DNA of 64,000 nt, taken from NCBI GenBank assembly GCA_965248035.1, contig OZ252054.1, positions 124,001 to 188,000 on the forward strand, read 5' to 3'. The position numbers and the translations under genes are program-made. This DNA comes from BJGV01 sp964194745 (GTDB lineage: Bacteria > Pseudomonadota > Gammaproteobacteria > Burkholderiales > Nitrosomonadaceae). Below, piece after piece: positions 25,953-34,005 of the stretch (position 1 is its first letter; the number at the start of each line of letters is the position of its first letter). The notes under the pieces are model-generated. The model was not told the DNA's origin and searched no databases. It was given only the letters and a program-made list of their open reading frames with translations.

Positions 25953-27386
25953 TCACAGAAAAATTAATGGAATTAACAGATAAGCCAATGGGGGAATTAG
26001 CGTAATAACCACCAGGTTTAGGCAAAACCCAGCTTTCGCCATTTGCGGAATCGACACTTTACCAGAGCCAAACACAATAGCATTGGGCGCAGTGGCAACA
26101 GGCAACATAAAAGCACAGCTCGCAGCGATGGCCATTGGTACGATTAATAACAAAGGTTCAATATACGCTGCGGTGGCAATACCGCCTAAAACAGGTAGCA
26201 AAGTTGCTGTCGTGGCGGTATTACTGGTAAGTTCAGTCAGAAATACCACCATCGCCACGATGGATAACATCAGGATAAAAACATGAAAGCTGGTGAGTAC
26301 CGACAACACCGTACCTAACCAAACCGCTAGACCGCTGCTGCTGACCATCGCCGCCAAGCTAAGACCACCACCGAATAACAACAAAACGCCCCAAGGAATG
26401 TCTTCCACCGCTGACCAATCTAATAACCGTGCATTTTTTTTCTGCTTATCTCCCGACGGGATTAAAAAGAGCGAAACCGCGCCTGCCACAGCAATAATCG
26501 TATCGTTTAATGCAGCTAGACCAGGAATCTGTTGCAATAATGGCCGGGTTACCCAGGCTAAAGCAATAAAGACAAAGACTATAGCTGTGCGCTTCTCCGG
26601 GGTGGTTATTGGGCCTATGGCCTCCAGTTCACTGCCAACAACACCAGCAGCGGACGCGTTATGCCCCAAGTCAAAGGTAAACGTCAATCGCGTTAGCAAC
26701 AACCACGAAAGCGGCACCAGGATAAATACAATAGGCAAGCCGAAACTCATCCATTGGATAAAACCTATGTTGATACCGTAAGTTTCCGTCATGAAGGCTG
26801 CTACCATCGCATTAGGCGGTGTGCCGATCAAAGTGCCTAAACCCCCAATGCTTGCCGCGTAAGCGATCCCCAGCATCAGACAAACAGTAAACTTGTTAGC
26901 TGCCTCTTTAGATTGCCCCTCGAGCATGACTTGGGCAAGCGATATCGCAATAGGCAGCATCATGATTGTCGTCGCAGTGTTACTGATCCACATCGATAAA
27001 AGCGCGCTAACAACCATAAAACCGCCGACGATAGCATGGGGATGACTACCTACTAAATGCAAAATTGTCAGTGCCAGGCGCTTGTGTAACTGCCAGCGTT
27101 GCAAGGCCGTCGCGATAATGAACCCACCTAGCAACAGAAAGATCACAGGATTGGCATAAGGCGCTGCTGCCTCTCTAACTGAGCTTACTCCTAACAGTGG
27201 AAATAAAATAATTGGGAGTAACGATGTAACGGGCACGGGAATGACTTGAGTGGCCCACCAAACTACCATCAACATGCCCACCCCTGCAGTGACCCACGCT
27301 TGTTCGCTCATGTTGGCAGGTTGGGTGGAAAACAGAGAATAAAAAAACAGAAACAAACCTAAAACCAGACCAATTTTTCTAGACAT
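25953..27386 (-). CDS. DASS/SLC13-family anion (dicarboxylate/sulfate) transporter
   Basis: A 477-residue inner-membrane transporter with about a dozen hydrophobic segments. The family motif SNTATTATLLPVLGG (SNT helix-hairpin) lies near residue 388, and its pseudo-repeat MWISNTATTIMMLPIA lies near 133, both forming the sodium/substrate site of DASS carriers. VAFNDTIIAVAGAV-like and PNAIVFGSG (C-terminal signature) are also present. Start at ATG 27386 (a TTG lies just upstream). Substrate could be C4 dicarboxylates, citrate or sulfate. It neighbours a YHS-domain gene on the same strand. Confidence 0.88.
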   Translation of the reverse strand: MSRKIGLVLGLFLFFYSLFSTQPANMSEQAWVTAGVGMLMVVWWATQVIPVPVTSLLPIILFPLLGVSSVREAAAPYANPVIFLLLGGFIIATALQRWQLHKRLALTILHLVGSHPHAIVGGFMVVSALLSMWISNTATTIMMLPIAISLAQVMLEGQSKEAANKFTVCLMLGIAYAASIGGLGTLIGTPPNAMVAAFMTETYGINIGFIQWMSFGLPIVFILVPLSWLLLTRLTFTFDLGHNASAAGVVGSELEAIGPITTPEKRTAIVFVFIALAWVTRPLLQQIPGLAALNDTIIAVAGAVSLFLIPSGDKQKKNARLLDWSAVEDIPWGVLLLFGGGLSLAAMVSSSGLAVWLGTVLSVLTSFHVFILMLSIVAMVVFLTELTSNTATTATLLPVLGGIATAAYIEPLLLIVPMAIAASCAFMLPVATAPNAIVFGSGKVSIPQMAKAGFCLNLVVITLIPPLAYLLIPLIFL

Positions 27387-27410
27387 CAATAAACAACCTT
27401 AATCTAAGGG

Positions 27411-27851
27411 TTAGAAATTTAGCAACAAGTAGTTATTTTTTGCACGACGCAATAACTCTTCTTCGTTATCAAAATGATTCCATCCTTTCAACGAATCAAG
27501 TTCATTGCTGCGATGAAAAAGAAGTAACTGGCCAGCAACAATTTTGAAGTTGGTAGGATCTATGGCTACCTTGCGACCCAACGCCAATGCATAAGGGCAG
27601 AATGCCTCAAATTTAGGGAGATATTGGGCTTGATTTGCTGAAGTGAGCCAGTAAAGTTTGCCTTTGTATTTTGTGCTGAATTGAGGCAGCCCCATTGCTA
27701 CTTTATCTTTTTCAAAATAGGAAATAGGGCTATAGCCTTGAATCGCCATGCTATGTGGTAATTCTACATTTGCCCAAAGCGTAGAGCAAGAAACCATAGT
27801 TATTAATAAAATATTACAAAATGATTTAATGTTATGAATTAATATATTCAT
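27411..27851 (-). CDS. Exported YHS-domain protein
   Basis: A 146-residue protein from the ATG at 27851 (a longer in-frame version has no ribosome site). Residues 1-28 form a signal peptide ending at LWAN. The rest matches the YHS-domain protein family: AIQGYSPISYFEK...KYKGKLYWLTSANQAQYLPKF and FCPYALALGRK. In this family a cysteine in the FCPYA segment may bind metal. Function unknown. Located 24 nt upstream of the DASS gene, so possibly co-transcribed. Confidence 0.75.
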   Translation of the reverse strand: MNILIHNIKSFCNILLITMVSCSTLWANVELPHSMAIQGYSPISYFEKDKVAMGLPQFSTKYKGKLYWLTSANQAQYLPKFEAFCPYALALGRKVAIDPTNFKIVAGQLLLFHRSNELDSLKGWNHFDNEEELLRRAKNNYLLLNF

Positions 27852-28028
27852 AAGATTGGATTCCAAGTATCGTTTAGGGGGTGTTACGTAGCCTCCAATG
27901 GTAGGTTTCACCCATTTTAATGGTTCTTACGAATCAAGGAAATTTTCCTGCTGGAAATTTTATGAAAAATATCATTTATATTGATTTAAGTGTATGTAAA
28001 CAGTGATCCATCTTGAGAGTTTTAACCC

Positions 28029-28616
28029 ATGACGTCTATCACATCATTGATTGGTGAAGTTCGCCGCTGTCGTATCTGCTCGGAGTATCTACCGCTTGGC
28101 CCACGACCTGTGCTCCAGTTACATCCTCGAGCTCGTATTCTAGTTGTAGGCCAAGCACCGGGCAGGAAGGTCCATGAATCTGGGGTGCCTTTCGCAGATG
28201 CGAGTGGCAAGCGGCTTCGCGAGTGGCTAGGTATATCCTCTGAAGTCTTCTATGACTCTCAATGTGTAGCTATTCTCCCAATGGGCTTTTGTTTCCCGGG
28301 CACTGGTGATGCCGGTGATCTTCCACCGCGCCCTGAGTGTGCACCTGCTTGGCGTGAGAAACTTGTGAGGCATCTTAGGAATTTAAAGCTTACTATGGTC
28401 ATCGGCCAGTATGCACAGGCATACTATTTGCCTGATGCAGGATCATCAGTTACCAACGTAGTTCAGTCTTGGCAAAAGCACTGGCCAAATGTAGTCCCTT
28501 TGCCACATCCTAGTCCACGCAACAACATGTGGCTTCGTCGAAATCCATGGTTCGAGGCGGAATTGCTTCCATTTTTGAGGGATAGAGTCAACGAGGTGCT
28601 CAAGGATGAAAACTAG
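28029..28616 (+). CDS. Uracil-DNA glycosylase superfamily protein
   Basis: A 195-residue protein with the UDG fold motifs ILVVGQAPGRKVHESGVPF near residue 36 and HPSPRN near 157, and an N-terminal pair of cysteines (CRICSEY) reminiscent of the Fe-S containing families but incomplete. This group of small UDG-like proteins in proteobacteria is often annotated only as superfamily members; its substrate is uncertain. The start ATG at 28029 gives the full motif set. No operon partner is obvious; it stands among degenerate repeats. Confidence 0.8.
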   Translation: MTSITSLIGEVRRCRICSEYLPLGPRPVLQLHPRARILVVGQAPGRKVHESGVPFADASGKRLREWLGISSEVFYDSQCVAILPMGFCFPGTGDAGDLPPRPECAPAWREKLVRHLRNLKLTMVIGQYAQAYYLPDAGSSVTNVVQSWQKHWPNVVPLPHPSPRNNMWLRRNPWFEAELLPFLRDRVNEVLKDEN

Positions 28617-28659
28617 TTCTTCATGCACTAGAATGTCCGAGGTATCCGACAAATAAACG

Positions 28660-28800
28660 TTGATTCTCTGAATGTCCGTTTTGGGTCGATAGGGGTCATT
28701 CACGAAATTTTGCTTTGTATCAAAAGCAGTCATTAGCGACTGGTAAGTGCCAAAAGTAGTCATGAGCGACTGGTAAGTGCCAAAAGTAGTTATTTATATG
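28660..28800. repeat. Dispersed repeat family, member R2
   Basis: Contains GAATGTCCGTTTTGGGTCGA and three near-copies of GTGCCAAAAGTAGTCAT(G/T)A in tandem with a 30-bp period (GGTAAGTGCCAAAAGTAGT...). Related sequences occur at about 25800-25845, 29560-29600, 31276-31378 and 56860-56900. Confidence 0.65.
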
Positions 28801-28930
28801 AACGGTCTATTTATTGCTAAATTGGGCGGTCACATGATGTCTCTAAGGCAACCCGATAACATCCGATCATATTGGGGTATTATTAGAGGATTTATAAGAG
28901 ATTAAACAAGAAAATATATTGCCAATATCA

Positions 28931-28977
28931 TGATTAGTAAGATATTAGTAATCATAGGTTCGATTCCCACCCCACAG
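28931..28977 (+). repeat. att-like tRNA 3' end fragment 1
   Basis: GGTTCGATTCCCACCCCACA (28957-28976) looks like a T-arm plus acceptor 3' strand, but no cloverleaf precedes it. The 26 nt upstream (TGATTAGTAAGATATTAGTA...) resemble the sequence before the similar fragment at 33818. Possibly a scar of integration into a tRNA gene. Confidence 0.45.
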
Positions 28978-29024
28978 AAACGGAAGTAACGGAGACGGCT
29001 CAAGGCGTTGATGGAGACTATTAA

Positions 29025-29381
29025 ATGGATATAAAAGCTATACAAGAACGACTTACGATATTTTCTGAGGAGCGAGATTGGGATCAGTTTCAAAGTCCAA
29101 AGAACCTATCCATGGGTCTTGTGGGCGAGGCAGCTGAGCTTCTTGAGCTATTTCGATGGCTAACTGAGCAACAATCTAAAGAAATTGTTAATTCTGAAAA
29201 GCAGATGGCATTGGTACGTGAAGAGATTGGAGATGCGTTCCTTTTTCTTGTAAGGCTAGCTGATAAATTGGATGTTGATATTGAGAAAGCTGCTTTGGAG
29301 AAAATGGAAATCAACGCAATGAAATATCCTGTAGCGCTTTCTAAAGGAAATATTGAAAAATACAACAGGATAGACAAGTGA
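29025..29381 (+). CDS. MazG-like nucleotide pyrophosphohydrolase (dCTPase/RS21-C6 type)
   Basis: A 118-residue all-alpha NTP pyrophosphohydrolase. The metal-binding pattern GLVGEAAELLELFRW (ExxE) near residue 32 and REEIGDAFLFLVRLAD (ExxD) near 66 is intact. Such enzymes remove non-canonical or excess dNTPs and are often found in phages and mobile regions. The start ATG follows TTAA without a strong ribosome site. It lies immediately after the att-like fragment, suggesting arrival with a mobile element. Confidence 0.85.
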   Translation: MDIKAIQERLTIFSEERDWDQFQSPKNLSMGLVGEAAELLELFRWLTEQQSKEIVNSEKQMALVREEIGDAFLFLVRLADKLDVDIEKAALEKMEINAMKYPVALSKGNIEKYNRIDK

Positions 29382-29729
29382 TATCAATTATTTGTAGATA
29401 GTTTCTCAAGTAATCTAGTCACCTCTAATCTTCCGGGGGGCAACATTAGGGATATTACAATGAAATTGGGTTAGATATACTAGTTAGTATTATGATAATT
29501 AAGGTATTAAATTAAATGTACTCACTTCCCACCGTGTCCATTTTGGAAAAATTTGAGTATCTGCTTTGTGCCAAAAGTAGTCGTTGACTTCAATATATTG
29601 ACGACGGTGATAGTGTTGTAGTGGCATGTGAAAACAGGTTGATGTTACAGAGAAAGAAGTGATCTGGCTATCTGAACCGTCTTCGGTCATAGACATGATA
29701 AGAGAAAAACGCATACCTACATTGCTTAA

Positions 29730-29987
29730 TTACTCAAGAATCCTTTCTACGCAAGATGGGGATACCCAAATGGTGTGGGGTGTATAGTTTTCATCATGGA
29801 ATTCTAGTTCTATCTTTCCATATTCGTTAAAGCTCTGGATTAAATGTACCTTTCCAACTTCTGCTTTTAACGCTACATGATGAGCTTCTGGGAGTTTCGA
29901 GAATAAATCTTGTGGAATTTCTAGCATTCGAACAACCTCCCCTTGTTTAAGAGGTTTTTCCTGATGGCCAACATGTTTTTTATTCAT
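29730..29987 (-). CDS. Hypothetical protein, 85 residues
   Basis: A soluble, mixed-charge protein starting MNKKHVGHQEKPLKQGEVVR with AGGA upstream of the ATG at 29987. The predicted beta-rich second half (KVHLIQSF...IELEFHDENY, TIWVSPSCVERIL) looks like a small barrel. I recognise no family. The coding character (no biased repeats, a plausible ribosome site) supports a real gene among decayed sequence. Confidence 0.5.
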   Translation of the reverse strand: MNKKHVGHQEKPLKQGEVVRMLEIPQDLFSKLPEAHHVALKAEVGKVHLIQSFNEYGKIELEFHDENYTPHTIWVSPSCVERILE

Positions 29988-30150
29988 AGTCTAAGAATCC
30001 TTAAATCGCAATTAGAATTCGTTCCCATCGCAGTGAGCAAACAGGCAGTTGGACTTATTAACAATATTAATGGATAAAAAAGCCGAATATTGAGGCTTTA
30101 TATATTCATGCTTGCCTATTTTGGGGTCGATAGTGGTTACTTACCGATTA

Positions 30151-30342
30151 CTATCCCATCCAAATTAGAAATAAAGCCACAAATATAATTGAGCCCATAC
30201 TCCATAACCGCAATGGCAAGTCTTGACCTATCTCCAAAACTTCACACGAAGCTCCAAATGCAGCCCTGCATGTACGCGGTACAGGCATCGTACTCAGTTC
30301 TTCAAACTGACATGCCAGGTTGCCATCAGATTCCCTAGCCAT
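30151..30342 (-). CDS. Small protein with C-terminal transmembrane helix
   Basis: 63 residues, MARESDGNLACQFEELSTMP at the start and a hydrophobic C-terminal helix (about residues 46-62). Translation would begin after a strong AGGAGGTTAAATA leader identical to that of the terminase-like pseudogene at 25611. The leader is therefore shared but the coding sequence is unrelated, suggesting promoter capture. Function unknown. Confidence 0.45.
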   Translation of the reverse strand: MARESDGNLACQFEELSTMPVPRTCRAAFGASCEVLEIGQDLPLRLWSMGSIIFVALFLIWMG

Positions 30343-30484
30343 TATTTAACCTCCTCGTTACATTCCATACCTGATTTCAAAACTATTTTACACTATTTAG
30401 CTTGTTAGATCAGTGCGAACATAGAATAATCAATCTTAAAAAAATCTTCTGTGAAAAAACACACATTATCGAATAATAAATACT
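30341..30484 (-). repeat. Duplicated 140-bp leader, copy 2
   Basis: Homologous to 25612-25752 with scattered indels that destroy the 41-codon ORF seen in copy 1, while the ribosome site and the distal TGTGTGTTTTTTCACAGAAG block are kept. Confidence 0.75.
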
Positions 30485-30632
30485 AATAGTATTTGCCGTG
30501 ATTGGCAGAAGTGGTTGGGAAAGCCTATTAACGAATGCCTGCTTTCCACCAAAAGTGAACATTTGCATGAAGTTATACCTGCAACTAGGTTTTTGATGTC
30601 TGCGTGGTCTTTTGTTATAGACCACTATTTTT

Positions 30633-31025
30633 CTATGCAACTACCAGACGTTGGCGTTTCTTCAAGATTGAACCTGTGGCAGAAACGGTAACCCCCAAGC
30701 CAAATTGCAGATAGTTTAGTAAATTGAGATAGATGACATCTGACAGCTGAAACCCTATTTGTAGGTTCATCCCTAAGAATCCGATTAGACTGATCAACAT
30801 GTAGGTCATACCGAATATCTGCATGGATTGAATCCTTATGCTTTCATCTGTCCGCGTGGATACAATAAACCAAATAGCTGTTGTAAGATGGACGAGATTG
30901 ACGGTCGTATTAGTTTCGAAAAGTGATTTTTCTTCAGTGAGAAAATTTGAGATAAGCCCTAGAATAGTTATTCCCAGAAAGATTACGGCAAATATCCATG
31001 CCATTAAAACAGTTATATTTTTCAT
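30633..31025 (-). CDS. Four-helix membrane protein, DUF4383-like
   Basis: A 130-residue protein from the ATG at 31025 (AAGG about 6 nt upstream). Four hydrophobic segments lie at roughly 5-25, 42-58, 72-90 and 100-120. The second carries NLVHLTTAIWFI, which resembles the NLxHLxxG core of DUF4383 membrane proteins; this match is tentative. Function unknown. A truncated reading frame ends 9 nt upstream on the same strand. Confidence 0.55.
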   Translation of the reverse strand: MKNITVLMAWIFAVIFLGITILGLISNFLTEEKSLFETNTTVNLVHLTTAIWFIVSTRTDESIRIQSMQIFGMTYMLISLIGFLGMNLQIGFQLSDVIYLNLLNYLQFGLGVTVSATGSILKKRQRLVVA

Positions 31026-31033
31026 ATTAGCCT

Positions 31034-31257
31034 TTATAGAAAGATCACAGTGCAAGCTAAGTTTCGATATTTATTGAGCAAAATGTATTTATTCCTTGCT
31101 TTGAGGTAAGGCAAAGCAGTTTCTTCTGCTAGAGTTAAATACAAACAATCCTTTTCGTACACCACCACATAATCTGCTTGTGAGCAAATGATATCGTCTA
31201 GTTGTTCACATAATGGAAATAACTGGAGTGCAATGACGTTAAAACGGAAAAACTCGT
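31034..31257 (-). pseudogene. Truncated coding fragment, unknown family
   Basis: About 74 sense codons without a start codon, reading FFRFNVIALQLFPLCEQLDD, then YVVVYEKDCLYLTLAEETAL and RNKYILLNKYRNLACT. It opens right after a stop beside the dispersed repeat and ends just before the DUF4383-like gene. The amino-acid composition is protein-like, so it is probably the 3' remnant of a deleted gene. Confidence 0.35.
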
Positions 31258-31275
31258 ATGAACTTTAGATATTCT

Positions 31276-31378
31276 GAATGACCGCTTTGGGTCGAAGAAG
31301 CGGTCATTCGTCAACGTCTGCTTTGTGCCTAAAGCAGTCATTTGCGACTGGTTAGTGCTAAAAGCAATCATTTGTGAT
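31276..31378. repeat. Dispersed repeat family, member R4 with 12-bp palindrome
   Basis: GAATGACCGCTT (31276-31287) and AAGCGGTCATTC (31298-31309) form a perfect 12-bp hairpin around a 10-nt loop. It is followed by two variants of GTGCCTAAAGCAGTCATTTG. Element B inserted in the second variant at TTTGTGAT. Confidence 0.7.
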
Positions 31379-31452
31379 GGGAATTATATACTTAACGATC
31401 CCACAATATAGATGTATAATAATCTTAGGATAAGGAAATGGAGGTATTATAC

Positions 31453-32364
31453 ATGGATAGTTTGCTTCAATTTACACAAAAGTTCTCTACGCCTGAAATT
31501 TGCATCAAGCATCTAACAAAAATACGCTGGGCAAATGGTGAGTATTGTCCTCATTGTGGAAGTTACGATAAGATATACCATTACAGCGATGATCTGCGGC
31601 ACAAGTGTAGCGTATGCCGTAAAGTATTTAGAATCATTGCGGGCACTATTTTTTCAGATAGCCAGATTAAGATGTTGCCGCAGTGGTTTGCAGCAACCTG
31701 GATTGACACTTGCCACAGCAAAGGTATCTCCAGTTTGCAACTATCCAAGGACATTGGAGTAACACAAAAGACTGCGTGGCACATGTTGCAACGCATTCGT
31801 AAGGCAGCAGGTAACAACAGAGGTTCAATGTTAGGAGGAAGTATTGAGGTAGATGAAACTTACCTTGGCGGCAAAGAAAAGAACAAGCATCTGTCCAAGA
31901 GGACAAAAGGAAACCAGGGACGCAGTACAAAGACCAAGACCGTAGCTTTCGGAATAAAGGAACGCGAAGGCAAAACCAGGGTGTTCCATGTTAAAAGTGC
32001 AAATGCAGCCAATATTCTGCCACACATTATCAAAAATGTTGCTCTTGGTTCCACCGTACATGCTGACGATAATCGTGCGTATTCCTCACTTGACAACTTC
32101 TATGATGTAAACCGGGTTAATCATAGCGCAAAGGAATACGTAAGGGGTGCTGTACATACAAACGGGATTGAATCTTTCTGGGCTTTGGTCAAAAGATCAT
32201 ACATTGGTATTCATCACCATTGGAGCAGCAAGCATACGCAGAAATATCTTGATGGATGTGTTTTTCGATTGAATACAAAGAAGCTGGCTCACCATGAACG
32301 AGTATCCATTTTGCTGCATCAAGGTATGACAACCAGACTTTCCTACAAGGAATTAATCGCATGA
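31453..32364 (+). CDS. IS1595-family transposase (element B), intact
   Basis: A 303-residue DDE-type transposase starting at the ATG at 31453, which has GGAGG 8 nt upstream (an ATG at 31438 overlaps that site). The N-terminal zinc ribbon has CPHCGSYD and CSVCRKVF. The HTH region TSKDIGVTQKTAWHMLQRIR-like follows. The catalytic blocks are EVDETYLGGKEKNKH, HADDNRAYSSL and TNGIESFWALVKRSYIG, so all three acidic residues are present. The stop overlaps the next start as ATGA. Confidence 0.93.
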   Translation: MDSLLQFTQKFSTPEICIKHLTKIRWANGEYCPHCGSYDKIYHYSDDLRHKCSVCRKVFRIIAGTIFSDSQIKMLPQWFAATWIDTCHSKGISSLQLSKDIGVTQKTAWHMLQRIRKAAGNNRGSMLGGSIEVDETYLGGKEKNKHLSKRTKGNQGRSTKTKTVAFGIKEREGKTRVFHVKSANAANILPHIIKNVALGSTVHADDNRAYSSLDNFYDVNRVNHSAKEYVRGAVHTNGIESFWALVKRSYIGIHHHWSSKHTQKYLDGCVFRLNTKKLAHHERVSILLHQGMTTRLSYKELIA

Positions 32365-33232
32365 GCAATATACTTAATTTTGAAAAGGTATTGCTACATA
32401 CTGCACATCCTTATGCAGAGAAGGCGCCTGCAACACCATTCATTAAATGGGCCGGTGGAAAGCGGTCTTTGATTCCTTCACTGATAAAGTATTTTCCCGA
32501 ACATACTGGTACTTACTGGGAGCCGTTTGTTGGTGGTGGAGCGATGTTTTTTACTATGGCAAATCGTATTGACAGGGCAATATTATCCGATACTAACGAG
32601 GAACTGATTATTACCTATCAGGAAGTGAAAAATAACGTCAGCGAATTGATTGAAGTCCTGCGGATGCATGAAGTACATCATAAGAATGAGAGCTATTATC
32701 TACATATGCGGGCACAACAACCGGAAATAGCAATAGAGATCGCCGCACGATTTATCTACTTGAACAAGACTTGTTACAATGGCTTGTATCGGGTAAATAA
32801 GGCAGGGAAATTCAACGTTCCTAAGGGACGTTACAAAAATCCAGCAATTTGCAACGAAAGCAGTTTGCATGCAGCCAGTGCCGTATTACAGAAGGCCATT
32901 ATCAAACTTGGTAGTTTTAAACGGGTCGTAAAGCCCGGTGCTGATGACTTTATATATTGTGATCCGCCTTACCATAATTGCTTCACGGAATATCAGGCGG
33001 GGGGGTTTAGCGAAGATGATCAGGAATGTTTGCACAATACTGTTAATGACTGGATAGAATCAGGTGCAATGGTAATGCTAAGTAATTCTGACACACCCTT
33101 TATTCGTCGTCTCTATCGGGGGGAGGGGGGGCGCACTACAGAACGCATAGCATAGAGGCCACGCGCCTTATTAATTCAAAAGCTTCTGGTCGCGGTGCCA
33201 GTGCCGAAGTCATCATCACCTCTTATGACTAG
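32361..33232 (+). pseudogene. Dam-family adenine methyltransferase with a G-tract frame break (element B)
   Basis: An N6-adenine methylase (alpha order): FIKWAGGKRSLIPSLIKYFP near residue 27, EPFVGGGAMFF near 53 and the catalytic YCDPPYHNCFTEY near 200. The ATG at 32361 overlaps the transposase stop by 4 nt. At 33118-33131 the sequence is six G, A, seven G, and the frame ends at 33155. Adding one G restores HYRTHSIEATRLINSKASG and EVIITSYD, the normal Dam C-terminus, ending at 33232 inside the nuclease start. So this is either a one-base loss or a slipping G tract that switches full-length expression. Confidence 0.8.
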
Positions 33233-33680
33233 AGGTAGCAGGGCAAATACACGCGGAAAGACACTGGAGAACGCCATTTTTGATTTACTCAGTGAGGAAT
33301 ATGAGGCGGTCTCATCATTACGGTTTTTTGCACTGCGTGATCTGAAACAACCCATATTTGCCGAACAATGCACGATAGGTCACGATATATACGGAAAGCA
33401 AAGACGAATTGATTTCATTTTATATCATCCGCAGCGTTGGCCGAGTTGTCTGGTTATTCAATGCAAGTGGCAGTCCTCTGTTGGAAGTGTTGATGAAAAA
33501 TATCCGTTTGAGGTGCTTTCAATTCAACTCAATGAGTTTCCGACCATTATCGTTTTAGATGGTGGTGGATATGGGAAAGGGGCTGAAATGTGGGTTAAGG
33601 GACAAGCGGGTAAAAACAAGCTCTTACATGTCTTAAGCCTCGGAGGGATAAGTAAGTTTTGTAGTCAAGGGAGAATTTAG
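33225..33680 (+). CDS. PD-(D/E)XK nuclease, probable restriction endonuclease (element B)
   Basis: A 151-residue protein from the ATG at 33225, which overlaps the restored Dam stop. The core RRIDFILYHPQRWPSCLVIQ followed by CKWQSSVGSVDEKYP has the D...Q-x-K arrangement of PD-(D/E)XK nucleases; the helix TRGKTLENAIFDLL precedes it, as in Holliday/RE-like folds. Its place straight after a Dam-type methylase suggests a type II restriction enzyme for the same adenine-containing site. It ends exactly at the right terminal repeat. An upstream start at 33195 is possible. Confidence 0.7.
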   Translation: MTRGSRANTRGKTLENAIFDLLSEEYEAVSSLRFFALRDLKQPIFAEQCTIGHDIYGKQRRIDFILYHPQRWPSCLVIQCKWQSSVGSVDEKYPFEVLSIQLNEFPTIIVLDGGGYGKGAEMWVKGQAGKNKLLHVLSLGGISKFCSQGRI

Positions 33681-33817
33681 GGATCGTCAAGTATATAATT
33701 CCCTTTGTGATAGTCTACTTTTGCCAAACTGCTCGGTCTAGGGGTATATAAAATGGTCCAAGAAATTGGAACAGCTATTTTTATAATATTATGATTATTA
33801 AAGAATTGACAAGAATA

Positions 33818-33840
33818 GGTTCGATTCCCGCGGCCCACCA
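33818..33840 (+). repeat. att-like tRNA 3' end fragment 2 beside an integrase remnant
   Basis: GGTTCGATTCCCGCGGCCCA+CCA is a T arm plus 3' acceptor strand with CCA, but no upstream cloverleaf exists. It lies 165 bp before a P4-type integrase fragment, the usual place for an integrase-side attachment site. Confidence 0.6.
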
Positions 33841-34005
33841 ATTAAGAGTTTTATGCCGTACAAATAAATCCATTTAAACTGGATGAATAAACGCATGTGG
33901 GCTTTTCTTGTCCATAGCAATCCTAATTAGGCCATTGTAAGCTATCAATAATTGTTCGTATTTGACGCTACTAATAAATATTGATAACAACAAGAGGGTG
34001 CAAAA

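Larger units (their letters stand above)
31379..33703 (+). mobile_element. IS1595-family transposon B carrying a Dam/nuclease pair
   Basis: A 2325-bp element. The left end is GGGAATTATATACTTAACGA+TCCC (31379-31402); the right end, read inward, is GGGAATTATATACTTGACGA+TCCC (33703-33680), matching 23 of 24. Both sides are flanked by the perfect 8-bp direct repeat TTTGTGAT (31371-31378 and 33704-33711), the duplication length expected for IS1595-type transposition. It holds, in one overlapping series, a complete transposase, a Dam-type adenine methylase with a frame disruption, and a PD-(D/E)XK nuclease whose stop codon abuts the right repeat. Confidence 0.92.

Noticed and set aside
26293..26781. 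162-codon plus-strand ORF opposite the DASS transporter
   Set aside because: Antisense frame of a membrane-protein gene; low-complexity composition and no start signal.
28902..29093. 63-codon minus-strand ORF across the att-like fragment
   Set aside because: No ribosome site, hydrophobic random sequence, and it overlaps the MazG-like gene start in antisense.
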